From: Mitosporidium daphniae
Lineage: Eukaryota; Microsporidia
Assembly: GCF_000760515.2 (NCBI RefSeq)
Contig: NW_013546623.1
Coordinates: forward strand, 1-58,615
Length of the DNA stretch: 58,615 nucleotides
Direction: 5' to 3'
In this document: piece after piece, positions 31,181 through 40,612 of the stretch
How the letters are laid out: every line of letters starts with the position of its first letter
How positions within the stretch are numbered: position 1 is the stretch's first letter
Position numbers and translations under genes: made by a program
Notes under the pieces: model-generated
What the model was told of the DNA's origin: nothing
Seen by the model: the letters and a program-made list of their open reading frames with translations, nothing else
Databases searched by the model: none

Positions 31181-31858
31181 TTACGTGGAAACCCCAACGT
31201 GCGTATGGCGAAGGATACGGTCTTTAATCCGATATCCCTTCTTTTGGACGGCGACGATGCGATTTGCAACAGACGCCTCGGTTTTAGGGGCCTGAAATAT
31301 GGCCATATGGTGGTTTGGATCAAACGAATCCCCAGCTTCGGCCTCAATGGCCTCGATGCCGTGTCTTCTAAAGACCGATATCAACTCATTCCGAGTCAGA
31401 TCGACACCTTCTCTTAAATCTGAAAGGGCCTTTGCAAATTCATTCTCAGAAACCGACCCTGATGTTTTGGAATTGTTCAACGCGAGCTCAAGGACATCTA
31501 AAACGGGGAGCAAATCCTTTGCGAAGCGGGTGATGCTATGATTCGAGGCTGCCTCAACCTCCCTTCTAGTGCGGACACGCAGATTCTCCATATCAGCAAG
31601 GACCATGAGGTAAGAATGCTAGGTGAATCGGTAAAAGAACAAGCAACTTACGTGAAGCTCTTTATATTTATCAGAGTCCTTGACATCGTCTTTTGGTGTG
31701 CAAGTAGAAGGCTCTGAGGCCGGTGTATTTGAAGCGTTCGCGGCAGTGGGTTCGTGTGCCCCAGAAGCTCTACCAGTGGAGTACAATGGAGCCCTAAAAG
31801 CTCTTAGTCGGAGCAAAGGCGAGGATAGAGACAATTGTCGAAAAACAGCTCTATTCAT
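31181..31858 (-). CDS. MGE1: Mitochondrial GrpE (Mge1), two exons
   Basis: Exons 31858-31652 and 31618-31181 give 214 aa; the intron is 33 nt. A basic, Ser-rich presequence (MNRAVFRQLSLSSPLLRLRA) precedes the dimer helix (ADMENLRVRTRREVE), FAKDLLPVLDVLELAL and the beta domain ending in GYRIKDRILRHTHVGV. It is the nucleotide exchange factor of mitochondrial Hsp70 in import and Fe-S assembly. Divergent from CDK11. Confidence 0.93.
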
Positions 31859-31944
31859 GTGCCAAGCGTTGTAAAACTGGAAATAAAATTTAAAATCCAA
31901 AAATTAATATTGCAGTATTGAGCACTTGGGAAAAATTCCTTTCC
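31859..31944. promoter_or_regulatory. Bidirectional promoter, GrpE/CDK11
   Basis: An 86-bp interval between divergent starts, containing AATAAAATTTAAAATCC and AAAATTAATATT (31881-31911), the recurrent AT element. Confidence 0.5.
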
Positions 31945-33107
31945 ATGATAATAGGCTGTCGATCGGTGGAGTCCTACCGCAAGCTGAATCGAATCGAAGA
32001 AGGCACATATGGCATAGTATATAGGGCGCAGGAAACTTCAACCGGAGAAATATATGCGCTCAAGCGGTTGAAGCTGGAGCGAGAGAAAGAGGGGTTTCCA
32101 ATAACCTCTCTGAGGGAAATATATGCTCTTTCCAAGCTCTCTCCGCACCAAAATATTGTACGCTTAAAGGAGATCGTCGTCGGAAAATCCATTGATCATG
32201 TATTCATTGTGATGGAGTTTATTGATCATGACTTGAAATCTCTTCTTACAAGACACAAAGCAAGTGTAGATCTTCCCCTCTCCATCAATAATCCCCAGTT
32301 CCAAATTTCGGAAATCAAGACGATATTACGGCAGCTGTTGGATGCAACTCGCCTCATGCATGACCATTGGATAGTTCACCGCGACTTGAAGACTTCAAAC
32401 CTGCTTTTTACAAACACGGGCCTGGTCAAGGTGGCCGATTTTGGTCTTGCTCGCAAGGTTTGTACCTTTTACTGACGCGTGCTTAGATTGGCACTCCTCC
32501 GCCGGCATTAACACCTGTAGTTGTGACTCTCTGGTATCGCGCGCCCGAGATATTACTGGGAGCCCCGACCTATTCTTCCCCCGCAGATATTTGGTCGATC
32601 GGCTGTATTTTCGGTGAATTGCTCTCTGGAAGGCCTTTATTTCCGGGAACCTCTGACATTGACCAGATTAACCACATATTTAAAATCCTTGGCTCTCCCA
32701 CCAACGACATTTGGCCATCTTGGGAAACGCTTCCTGGTGCACGGCTGTTTTCATCATCTGTGTCGGCAGCCTCAAATTCTAATAGTCGCACCCACAAGTA
32801 CAACCACCTGCGTGGGCTATTTTCCAGCTCTGGTCTAAGCGATAATGCATTTGACCTTATGAATAGGCTTCTTTTGTATGATCCATCCAAACGGATAACG
32901 GCCTTTGAGGCGCTTTCTCATCCTTGGTTCGAAGAATGTCCTCTTCCGAAGGACCCCTGTTTATTTCCCACGTGGCCATCACTTAACATAAAGTCAAAGA
33001 AGCCTCATTCATCTATTGCATCTGAAACCGTTGGTGCTGAACACCAAGAGTCACAGAAAAATAAAAAAAGATGTTCTAGTTTTTCCGCATATGACTTTTT
33101 GCTGTAG
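31945..33107 (+). CDS. CDK11 (PITSLRE) cyclin-dependent kinase, two exons
   Basis: Exons 31945-32457 and 32487-33107 give 377 aa; the intron is 29 nt. The cyclin-binding helix is GFPITSLREI, the signature of CDK11. Other elements are EEGTYGIVYRA (with the Tyr of the Gly loop), YALKRLK, HRDLKTSNLL, DFGLARK joined across the splice to IGTPPPALTPVVVTLWYRAPE, and GCIFGELLSGRPLF. CDK11 acts with cyclin L in transcription and splicing. The protein is only the kinase core; the long N-terminal RS-like region of animal CDK11 is absent. The first in-frame ATG is 31945. Confidence 0.92.
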
Positions 33108-34087
33108 AAAACGTTGCCATTGTGAATGCTTGAGTATCTCAATTCTACCTTGAAATTTTTCTGTCATACCCATCCATTTCTAATAAAGGCTTTCATATTC
33201 GGCTCACTTTCGCTAATTCCATCGATCATCCGGTGCTTATAAATCTGTGTGAAATGGGGTCTGTGTGCGTTTCAACCCCAATTCATATTTGAAGGCATTT
33301 AGTGTAGCCGAAATTTCTAACTTTGTGTGTTGTTACTACTGACACAAAAGGTTGAGATGTTATTAGGGCCCACTTGAATCGAATGAGATAAAGCGTTGCC
33401 ACTTTGTAGCCAACAAATTAGGGTTTGAAACTTTTGGTTAAAATTTGAGCCTAAATTTACACATGCCTTGGTCTGTTTCTGATTAGGATCCGTTTATACC
33501 TTTCCAGTGGAAAGAAATCACACATCAAGCGTAAAATCTCATCTACATCGCTTTCCATGTAAATGCCATGTTTTCCAACTGAGACCCGTGCAAGCTTTAT
33601 CAGGTGGATTTGAAACAAATATGTGTGCGTTTTAAATACCTAGCCTCGGCTATAAATTGAAAGACATGTGATCGGGTTCTCTGCCCCTGACCTGATCATG
33701 TTTTTATTGGTGAATTTGGGATTTTTTGGCTCTAATTTACATTCAAGATTGCCTAAACTTCGCACCTTTGAAGCCCTGGAAGCTTTCTGTAAATACCTTT
33801 CTGCTTCTATAATGCGACCTTTCGAGACTTTTAGGAAAGATCCTTTTGATGCCAATGAAAACCAAAAGGAAAAAAGTGTGCATGAAATGCCATTTAGCAA
33901 GAGCGATATTTGGAAAAGCGATGTGGATTGTAGAAGCCTACAACGTACCCGATACACTGCCCTTTAAATAAGCACCAGTGATATTGCCTTTTGGAAAGCT
34001 TCGCTTGGGCATGTTAAACGCCACTTGAACTTGGAACATGTAATTTATTTTAATTGACCGCTGCATGGTGCAGAGAAACAGCCTTGG
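33108..34087. other. No recognisable gene
   Basis: Nearly 1 kb. Two overlapping frames of about 100 aa on opposite strands (33640-33967) have no motif. No tRNA or repeat was seen. Several AATAAA-like signals near 33180 probably end the CDK11 transcript. Confidence 0.5.
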
Positions 34088-35427
34088 TTACGATTGCTGC
34101 GGATCTTTCTTATATCTAGATTGCTTTTCCTGCTTTTCGGACCAATTGTATCCACGTCGAAAGATGTTCCATGAAAACAGCTGCCTTAACACCAAGGAAC
34201 AATCGGAAATTGATTTTAAATCCAATAAATCGTCTTGAATGTCGAAACACACAGGCTCCGATAAATCAAAGCTCTTGCAATTAAAGCTGGAAACATAAAC
34301 AGACTGCTTTCCAGACACCAGAAATACAACGGAGCAACAAGACCCGGATTCTGATTGAAACGATGCAAAGTCAACAACCCAGCCATCAAAATTCAACATC
34401 TTCACCAGCACTGCCGATTTTGCGTTAAAGTCAATATTAATGATGGGGATTGAGGAACAATTTTCAAACAGTAGGCCGAAAATATTGTCAGCGATCATAA
34501 CGATTTTGAGGCAGTTGAAGCTACCCGAGCTTTCCTGGTAGCCTGCGAAAGAAAGCAAATCGGGGATAAATAAGTTGAAGTAAACCTTTGCGTATTGTAT
34601 TTTCTCACTCGAAAGATCGGAGATCAGAAGATATGGGTCACCTCCCACGCTTAACATTACATTGTGCTTTTCGCTCAGATATATCGAAGAAATATATTCA
34701 CTGTGGCCTAATAGATAACATTTGATTACTTCGGGATGTGAAAAGTGAGAGCATTTGATTTTCTGATCCCTTTGGGAAGTATAAATTAAAGCCTGCGACG
34801 AATCCAGAACCTACGATAAGAAAGCATCAAAAGGGTACCTACAATATCGGTAAGGATCGAAATATGCCCCAATAGCAGATGCGGGGACTTGGCCATATTA
34901 AATGGTGGCTCCCCAACATCAACGGTCTTCATTGCAAGCAAAAAGGAATACAGATCGCCAAATTTGTCACCAACAAGTATTCGCTTGTGATCTGGGGTTA
35001 TCAAGACCTTTGTGATCGCTTTAGGAAGCCTGGCACTGAAAAGCAGGCAATTAGCAGGCGCCCTGTTTTCAACAAGATCACGATGCTCATAAACAAAAAC
35101 TCGCTTCAGGGAGTCGGCAACGGCAATCAATATGGTCCCATCAACAGATTGACAGTGTAGTGCTTTTATATAGCAATTCAAGGCGCCCTCCTCTTCGATG
35201 TGGTTATCATCATCATAATCAGAATCTTCATTGCCCTCCTCGGTGTTCACAGTTCGACGGGTGCTTTCAGACTGACCCGCAGAAGCTAAAGCAGATGATC
35301 CAACAGCTGGCAGTTGAAAGGAAGTATTGGATTTGTTTTCCAAGTTGCAAAGAACAATCCGATTGGTAGAGGCAGCGACAACTAGAGAAGATAAAGGAAA
35401 CGATACTAAATGGAGAGGCAACTGCAT
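34088..35427 (-). CDS. TRM82: TRM82/WDR4 tRNA m7G methyltransferase subunit, two exons
   Basis: Exons 35427-34843 and 34810-34088 give 435 aa; the intron is 32 nt. Diagnostic WD40 sequence is LVGDKFGDLYSFLL, LLGHISILTDIV, SQRDQKIKCSHF (equivalent to the conserved DRDEKIRVS, less well kept), LLGHSEYISSI and SVGGDPYLLISD. TRM82 is the non-catalytic partner of TRM8 in forming m7G46 in tRNA. A second GT...AG pair (34596-34554, 43 nt) was not used because removing it breaks the frame. The C-terminal 90 residues are poorly conserved. Confidence 0.85.
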
Positions 35428-35511
35428 TGTAAAAATTTTACTTTCTTGCTTTGTTGCTTGCTTATTTATTAATTAACTGATTAATTCAACTTTATTTGAA
35501 AATTATTTGAA

Positions 35512-36492
35512 CTAATAGGAGGAATGTTTTCCATTTTCTGACAAGGCCGATGGAGTATATTCTGGAGGAGGATTTGACAGCAGTGACTTGCGTTCATGAA
35601 CCGAATTTTGGGAGTCTTTGGAAATATCAACGATAGGATCTTCATGGGAGCTATTCGATAATTTGGAGACAAGATAATCTCTTTGTCCATTTCCACCGCT
35701 TGCTCCTCTATTCAATCTAGAAGGGCGAAACGCACCTCCATAAAAAGAGGCGTGTTTCCGTAGACGAACAAAATAGTAATAAAAGTAATAGAGCAACCCA
35801 AATGCAGCAAAAATAAGAAATAGGTTAAAGCCGGACGGAAGATTGCTTTCTCCGCCGATGGAAATTACCGGATGCACGGTGCTTCCGATGGACTTGTCGA
35901 TGACTACCTCATCATCCTCGGTGTCTTGATTGTCCTCACCTACGACGGATTTCACCATTTTCGATACCGTGTCATAAATAAATGACATGGAGCTCTTGTC
36001 TTTTAAATCTTCTCTAGAGTCCTCGCAATAGCCATGCTTCTCAAGATCCCCTCCTTTGGGTACGTGGCATACAAGCGGGTGATTTGCCTGTTTTTCATAG
36101 CGAGAAACACACTCTTCAGTGGTACTACACGGTGGAATGCATTTCTTCGAGTATTTGGAACAAATATAAGGACGACGGCATCCAATATCTAATTCACAGA
36201 ACTCAAAAAGATCTGGCTTGGGAACGCAGGCCTCATTAACAACATCACACCAATGATCATATGGACATTCAAAGTCCATAGCAAGGCATTTAGGTGTAAT
36301 CTTGAATGGTTTGGGAGCGCATCTGTTTCCAGAGCAATGGCAATAATCTGGGCAGGGGTCCTTCTCGCCTTCCTTTGGCATCTTACAAGGCCCCATCAGC
36401 CATGGCTTGGTGCACTTGCGATTGTAGCAAACAGAGTTTTTGGAGCAGTCATCATCGTATTGACATGCAAATTTACTTCCCTTGTAGCCCAT
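35512..36492 (-). CDS. Cys-rich single-pass membrane protein with PPxY tail
   Basis: 326 aa, one exon. The first 170 residues hold about 24 cysteines in repeated CxxDxxC, CYNRKC and CSGNRC-like spacings. A linker, one membrane helix (FNLFLIFAAFGLLYYFYYYF, near residue 231) and a cytosolic tail follow. The tail has basic, Ser-rich sequence and ends PPPEYTPSA, containing a PPxY motif of the kind bound by WW domains of Nedd4/Rsp5 ligases. There is no N-terminal signal peptide from the ATG at 36492, so the Cys-rich end would need reverse signal-anchor insertion or an unseen upstream exon. Inference: a receptor-like or adhesive surface protein. Family unknown. Confidence 0.75.
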   Translation of the reverse strand: MGYKGSKFACQYDDDCSKNSVCYNRKCTKPWLMGPCKMPKEGEKDPCPDYCHCSGNRCAPKPFKITPKCLAMDFECPYDHWCDVVNEACVPKPDLFEFCELDIGCRRPYICSKYSKKCIPPCSTTEECVSRYEKQANHPLVCHVPKGGDLEKHGYCEDSREDLKDKSSMSFIYDTVSKMVKSVVGEDNQDTEDDEVVIDKSIGSTVHPVISIGGESNLPSGFNLFLIFAAFGLLYYFYYYFVRLRKHASFYGGAFRPSRLNRGASGGNGQRDYLVSKLSNSSHEDPIVDISKDSQNSVHERKSLLSNPPPEYTPSALSENGKHSSY

Positions 36493-36530
36493 TATGAAGT
36501 CTCGCGGTGTTCAAGAATTAAGTGACCTGG

Positions 36531-36540
36531 TTTTATATAA
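36531..36540 (-). promoter_or_regulatory. TATA box of Cys-rich gene
   Basis: TTATATAAAA on the minus strand, 39 nt upstream of the ATG at 36492. Like the LPMO gene, this putative surface gene has a TATA box instead of the AATTTAAATT element close to its start. Confidence 0.45.
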
Positions 36541-36644
36541 TAGAAAGATTAATATTCGTTCATTACTTTAAACCAATCACAGTTTAAAATTAAATTCGCA
36601 CCAATAACGCACACAAAGATTAGGGTTGGCAATTAAAGAAGATT

Positions 36645-36673
36645 ACATACATACATGCATGCATGCATGCATA
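36645..36673. repeat. ACAT/GCAT microsatellite
   Basis: ACATACATACAT passes into four GCAT units. A related GCATGCATGCACATGTGCATG run lies after PTC7 at 53627. It is non-coding. Confidence 0.9.
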
Positions 36674-36908
36674 GGTTAATTGTATGGCCAACTGTAAATT
36701 TAATCATGGAATTTACAGTAATCGTTTGAGAGGCACGTTATGGGGCTGCAATAAACCCCCCATGGAAAGCCCGTCACTTTGTAGGCAAGTATGATTGAAG
36801 CCATTTATTTAAAAATTACAGTAAAATTAAAAATCGAAGGTTTGGCTCAAATTGGCACGTATCAGGCATTTGGGAGCCAAAGCCATCTCCAAGAATAGAC
36901 ACTAGACA

Positions 36909-37103
36909 TTACATATGGTATGGATCTAGTCTTCTAAACAGTATGGCTGGTATTGGCTTGGGCATTTCCATAAGTATTGGCGGGGTAAACGCCGTAATAA
37001 GATTCTGTTTCCTTCTTTTTTTGACCTGCAATGCAAGGAAAATCGCAAAAACAATGGGGACCATGGTGGCTGTGATTGCCACTATGGCAGTAAAAACGGA
37101 CAT
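36909..37103 (-). CDS. Possible small membrane protein
   Basis: 64 aa from the ATG at 37103. One hydrophobic helix (MVPIVFAIFLALQV) is followed by KKRRK and a Pro-rich tail (PPILMEMPKPIPAILF). The helix-then-basic-tail layout resembles the end of the 149-aa protein at 40070. It may be the last exon of a longer gene whose first exon lies toward 37250, but I could not find a splice that fits. Confidence 0.35.
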   Translation of the reverse strand: MSVFTAIVAITATMVPIVFAIFLALQVKKRRKQNLITAFTPPILMEMPKPIPAILFRRLDPYHM

Positions 37104-37287
37104 ATCTTTTAATGAATGTAATTTCCATTTGAGAATAATCCAAATTTCTCTCACACCAATTGGCCAGAGTCATTCACCAATGGTTTCTATTGGGGATTAA
37201 ACTTCGTGATTATTTCCAATTTACACTAAGTAATGCGAAAAGTCCGCTGATGTTGGGCACAGAAGTTGTAAATATTAATTTTCACAT

Positions 37288-38354
37288 ATGGCCCGTAATG
37301 GAAAAGATCCCCACGACCAAGTTCCGAAGAAAAAGTCACCCTGGACGCATTTAATAGCTGGGGGCGGGGCTGGTCTTCTAGAGTCATGCACCTGCCATCC
37401 ATTAGATACCATTAAAGTTAGAATGCAGTTACGTGGAGAGATCCTCTCGAAACAATCAGTATGGGCTGGACTATGGTAATTACTAGAAATTAGGCCCTTT
37501 TGGTACGTTTATTTCTATTGTTCGGGGCGAGGGTCCACTTGCTCTATATAAGGGGCTGTTTCCTGTTGTTTCTGCTATCGTTCCAAAAATGGCCATCAGG
37601 TTCACTTCTTTTGAGGCGTTTAAAGATGCCCTGGGCACGCCCTCGGCACAAAAAACATTTCTTGGTAAGCAATTGTGTGGCCATTATCTTTTTAGCGGGG
37701 CTTGGAGCTGGGATTGTGGAAAGCGTTGTTGTAATGAATCCCATGGAGGTGGTAAAAATCAGGTTACAAGCGCAGAGGCATGGAGAGCATCGCTACCGCT
37801 CTGCAAGTCATGCTGCAATAACCATCCTTCGAGAGGAGGGTGTTGGCGCCTTTTACAGGGGAGTAACTTTGACTGCCGCAAGACAGGGTATCCCAATAGG
37901 TGTAATATCTTAAATGATAGCAACCAACCAGGCGGTAAACTTTACCCTCTACCAGGAGCTCAAAATGCTGCTTCAGTCGTTTCAAGATATCAAAGAGCTG
38001 CCATCTTGGCAGCATCTGCTGGCCGGCGGAATATCAGGCGCGATCGCTCCGTGCATAAACGCGCCGATCGATATTTTAAAAACAAGGGTTCAAAGGCAGG
38101 CCACGACGACCAGTGGATCAGGGTTTTCCCTGATCAGAAAAGTTGCGTCTTCTGTTTATAAATCAGAGGGATTGTTGGGATTCTACAGCGGACTGACACC
38201 AAGGCTTCTCAGAATCGCACCGGGCCAGGCCATCACATTCATGGTTTATGAAAAAATACAGAAATTTATCGAAATTTACTCACCACAATACCCAAGCTTT
38301 GTCACCATTGGTGCGGTTGAGGAAGTTTCTACTTCCGACGGCAAACTAGAATAA
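37288..38354 (+). CDS. SFC1: Mitochondrial succinate/fumarate carrier, four exons
   Basis: Exons 37288-37458, 37487-37664, 37696-37887 and 37921-38354 give 324 aa; introns are 28, 31 and 33 nt. Three mitochondrial-carrier repeats show CHPLDTIKVRMQL, MNPMEVVKIRLQAQ and NAPIDILKTRVQRQ. SFC1/ACR1-specific sequence includes HLIAGGGAGLLE, LALYKGLFPVVSAIVPKMAI and SLTAARQATNQAVNFT-like residues (VTLTAARQATNQ across intron 3). SFC1 exchanges cytosolic succinate for matrix fumarate, which supports gluconeogenesis from C2 compounds. Intron 1 was placed by frame: the alternative acceptor 10 nt downstream would break the carrier sequence. Confidence 0.88.
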
Positions 38355-38438
38355 ACACCCGGATCGTCGTTCACTTGAACTTCATTGATTGCTGAAAATT
38401 GATTTTAAAAACTTCACAGGCTAAATTTTAATCTCCAA

Positions 38439-39815
38439 ATGTCGATCCACTTGGCAAAAAGCTTTCGTCTTCCTTCGGTGCAACACATCTCCGTACATTG
38501 CTGGAGCCCGGATGGCTTGCTGCTGGCCCTTTCTCCAAACAGCAATGAACTCATGATTTTCCAACAGCTGTCCTCTGGATCGTGGAGCCTCCTCCATTCG
38601 CTTGCTATACATACGCAGAAAATCACCGGTTTAGATTGGTCATCGATTGCTGCACCAAATGGCGATGTCATCCATCGGATTGTCTCGTGCAGCGAAGATA
38701 GAAATGCGTACGTTTGGACCTTCCCATCCTCAAACTTAAATTCTATCAAGTACGAATTGGTGATCTTGAAAATCGAAGCAGGAGCAACCATAGTCCGCTG
38801 GTCCCCTTCTGGAATGAAGTTTGCCATAGGAAGCGTGTCATCAAAAACACCGCTTTCAATATGCCATTATGATGCCGATGCTCGCTGGTGGACGTCTCGC
38901 CCCATTGCTACGGAGGATGTCAATGGCTTAGATTCTGGGATTTTGGCATTGTGTTGGCATCCTTCCAGTGTTTTGATTTCTATCGGCACGATTAGCTCAG
39001 CAATTTTTGTTCTCTCTGCCTTTGTAAAGGGAATAGATTCAAAGTATGTCCTGTTTTCACTCACCATATCCCAAGGCCCGATGATTGTGAGAAATGGGGC
39101 GACCGATTTCCCTTTGGAACCGTGTGCTTGGCACTTGGAAAGGACAAAAAAGCGCCCCCTAGATGGATAAACGCCATGGCATTTTCTCCAGATGGGAACC
39201 AAGTTGCCGTCACAGGTTAGTTAGTCTTTATTTGTTCGTAGAATCGCCATCGGCAGCTATTCGCATTGTATCTGCAGCATCGACAAGCTCGACCATACTG
39301 CAAGCCCCTGATTCGCTGCCGCTTCTTTCCCTGCTGTGGGTAGACCCTTCGTTGATTATAGCAGCTGGATTTAGCGGAAGACAATGCTGTTATTCTAAAG
39401 ACTCCAATGGCTCATGGTTTGTAGTAATTGCTAATGGTGCAGGTTTATAGCCTTTGAGGATCAGCGATTAGCGCCCTCCACTGGCGAAGCGAAAAAGAAG
39501 AGCTCATCATCCTTGGCTTTCAGTAAATTCAAATCGCTGGTGCTTACGGGCCAGAAATTCAAAGATGGTGACGAGGAAGATGGCGTGGCACTTGAGGACT
39601 CCTCCGGTAATTATCCTAAATCAACGATCAGGTTTGTCAATAGCAATTTCCTCCCTTATAGTGAGTTGCGATCTACCGATGTAGCATCCAAGATGCAATT
39701 CTCCTCGTCTTCGTTTGACGGGATTTTGTCTCTATGGAATATACAGGAATCGGCAAATATGACAGCAAAACAAATAGCCGTGTCGAAGGAGGATCTTTCC
39801 CAGCTGAAGCTTTAA
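38439..39815 (+). CDS. ARC40: Arp2/3 complex subunit 1 (ARPC1), four exons
   Basis: Exons 38439-39121, 39163-39215, 39242-39416 and 39443-39815 give 427 aa; introns are 41, 26 and 26 nt. ARPC1 WD40 hallmarks are CWSPDGLLLALSPNSNE, SCSEDRNAYVW, VRWSPSGMKFAIGSVS, ICHYDADARWW and NAMAFSPDGNQVAV. The complex nucleates branched actin at endocytic patches. Its presence speaks against a strongly reduced, canonical microsporidian gene set (my inference). The tail carries an insert (STGEAKKKSSSSLAF) before the last blade, which ends in DGILSLWNI. Confidence 0.9.
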
Positions 39816-40069
39816 ATATAAAACTATTAGAAGACGTAAATAACCCCTAGCCTTGCGAGGCAAAAGTTGCCAACTTTGCATACAAACCAAACATAGTCAA
39901 AGTGTACTGCATTCAAAACACACAAGGGACCTGCACATTTGCAATACCCCAATCTCCTAGTGTGGATGCATTTGCAGGATTATTGATCAACCGTTGTCGC
40001 AGATGATTAAAATTTAATTAACAATTTCCCTATTTATCAATTTGCAGGAAATTGTCATATTAGTTACAG

Positions 40070-40545
40070 CTAAAGAGATGCAAACTCGCCAGAAGCTATT
40101 GGTTCGCTTTTGACAATCTCTGGATTGCTTCTGTAAGCATTATTGCGTTCTGTTGCATCTCTAGCAGTAGCACTGTTTGAATGGGAATTAGAGGACTGTG
40201 GAGACGTGAAGCTCGAAAACGGTCTAAGCTTCTTCCAGGTGGAAAGAATCACCGCAAACGCAATCGTTGCAAATATTGACAGAATTATAATTGCAGCCCA
40301 GTACTGCAAGATTGTTGAATCATCTTTTAGCGGTGTTTCCTCAATTTGAGATTCGGCTGTGGGGGGTTCTATTGATGAGCTGTAATTTTTTTACCTTTCA
40401 CGCCATATGAAGGAGTCTGCCCATCTTCATCCGCTTTAAATGAGGCCAGATGCTTAGGCATGCGAAGAAGAAGAACTTCTATAAAAAATCGCGTTGCTAT
40501 GGGCGAGAATCTAAACCATTTTTGATCAGCCAATGAAAAGTTCAT
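40070..40545 (-). CDS. Unrecognised 149-aa single-pass membrane protein, two exons
   Basis: Exons 40545-40395 and 40368-40070, with a 26-nt intron, give 149 aa. The N-terminal 85 residues (MNFSLADQKWFRFSPIATRF, later DEDGQTPSYGVKEPP) are soluble-looking and end in an acidic stretch. One membrane helix (WAAIIILSIFATIAFAVIL) follows, then WKKLRPFSSF and a Ser/Asn-rich tail. The splice is supported because GTGAAAG joins in frame to a continuous 100-codon exon and the donor/acceptor fit the local consensus. No family recognised. Confidence 0.55.
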
Positions 40546-40612
40546 CTTTGAATTTCGGTTTCACGCTTGTTTTGTAAATTTTGGTTAAAGCAAAATGAAA
40601 CGTTCTTGAACC

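Noticed and set aside
33640-33967. Overlapping frames of about 100 aa on both strands
   Set aside because: Neither shows a motif, signal peptide or splice continuation; treated as chance frames in spacer.
34554-34596. A 43-nt GT...AG segment in TRM82
   Set aside because: Removal shifts the frame and truncates the protein, while the unspliced frame reads on.
37469-37496. Very short intron (18 nt) at the end of SFC1 exon 1
   Set aside because: The 18-nt GT...AG after CTATG gives the wrong frame for the carrier; a 28-nt intron at 37459-37486 restores it.
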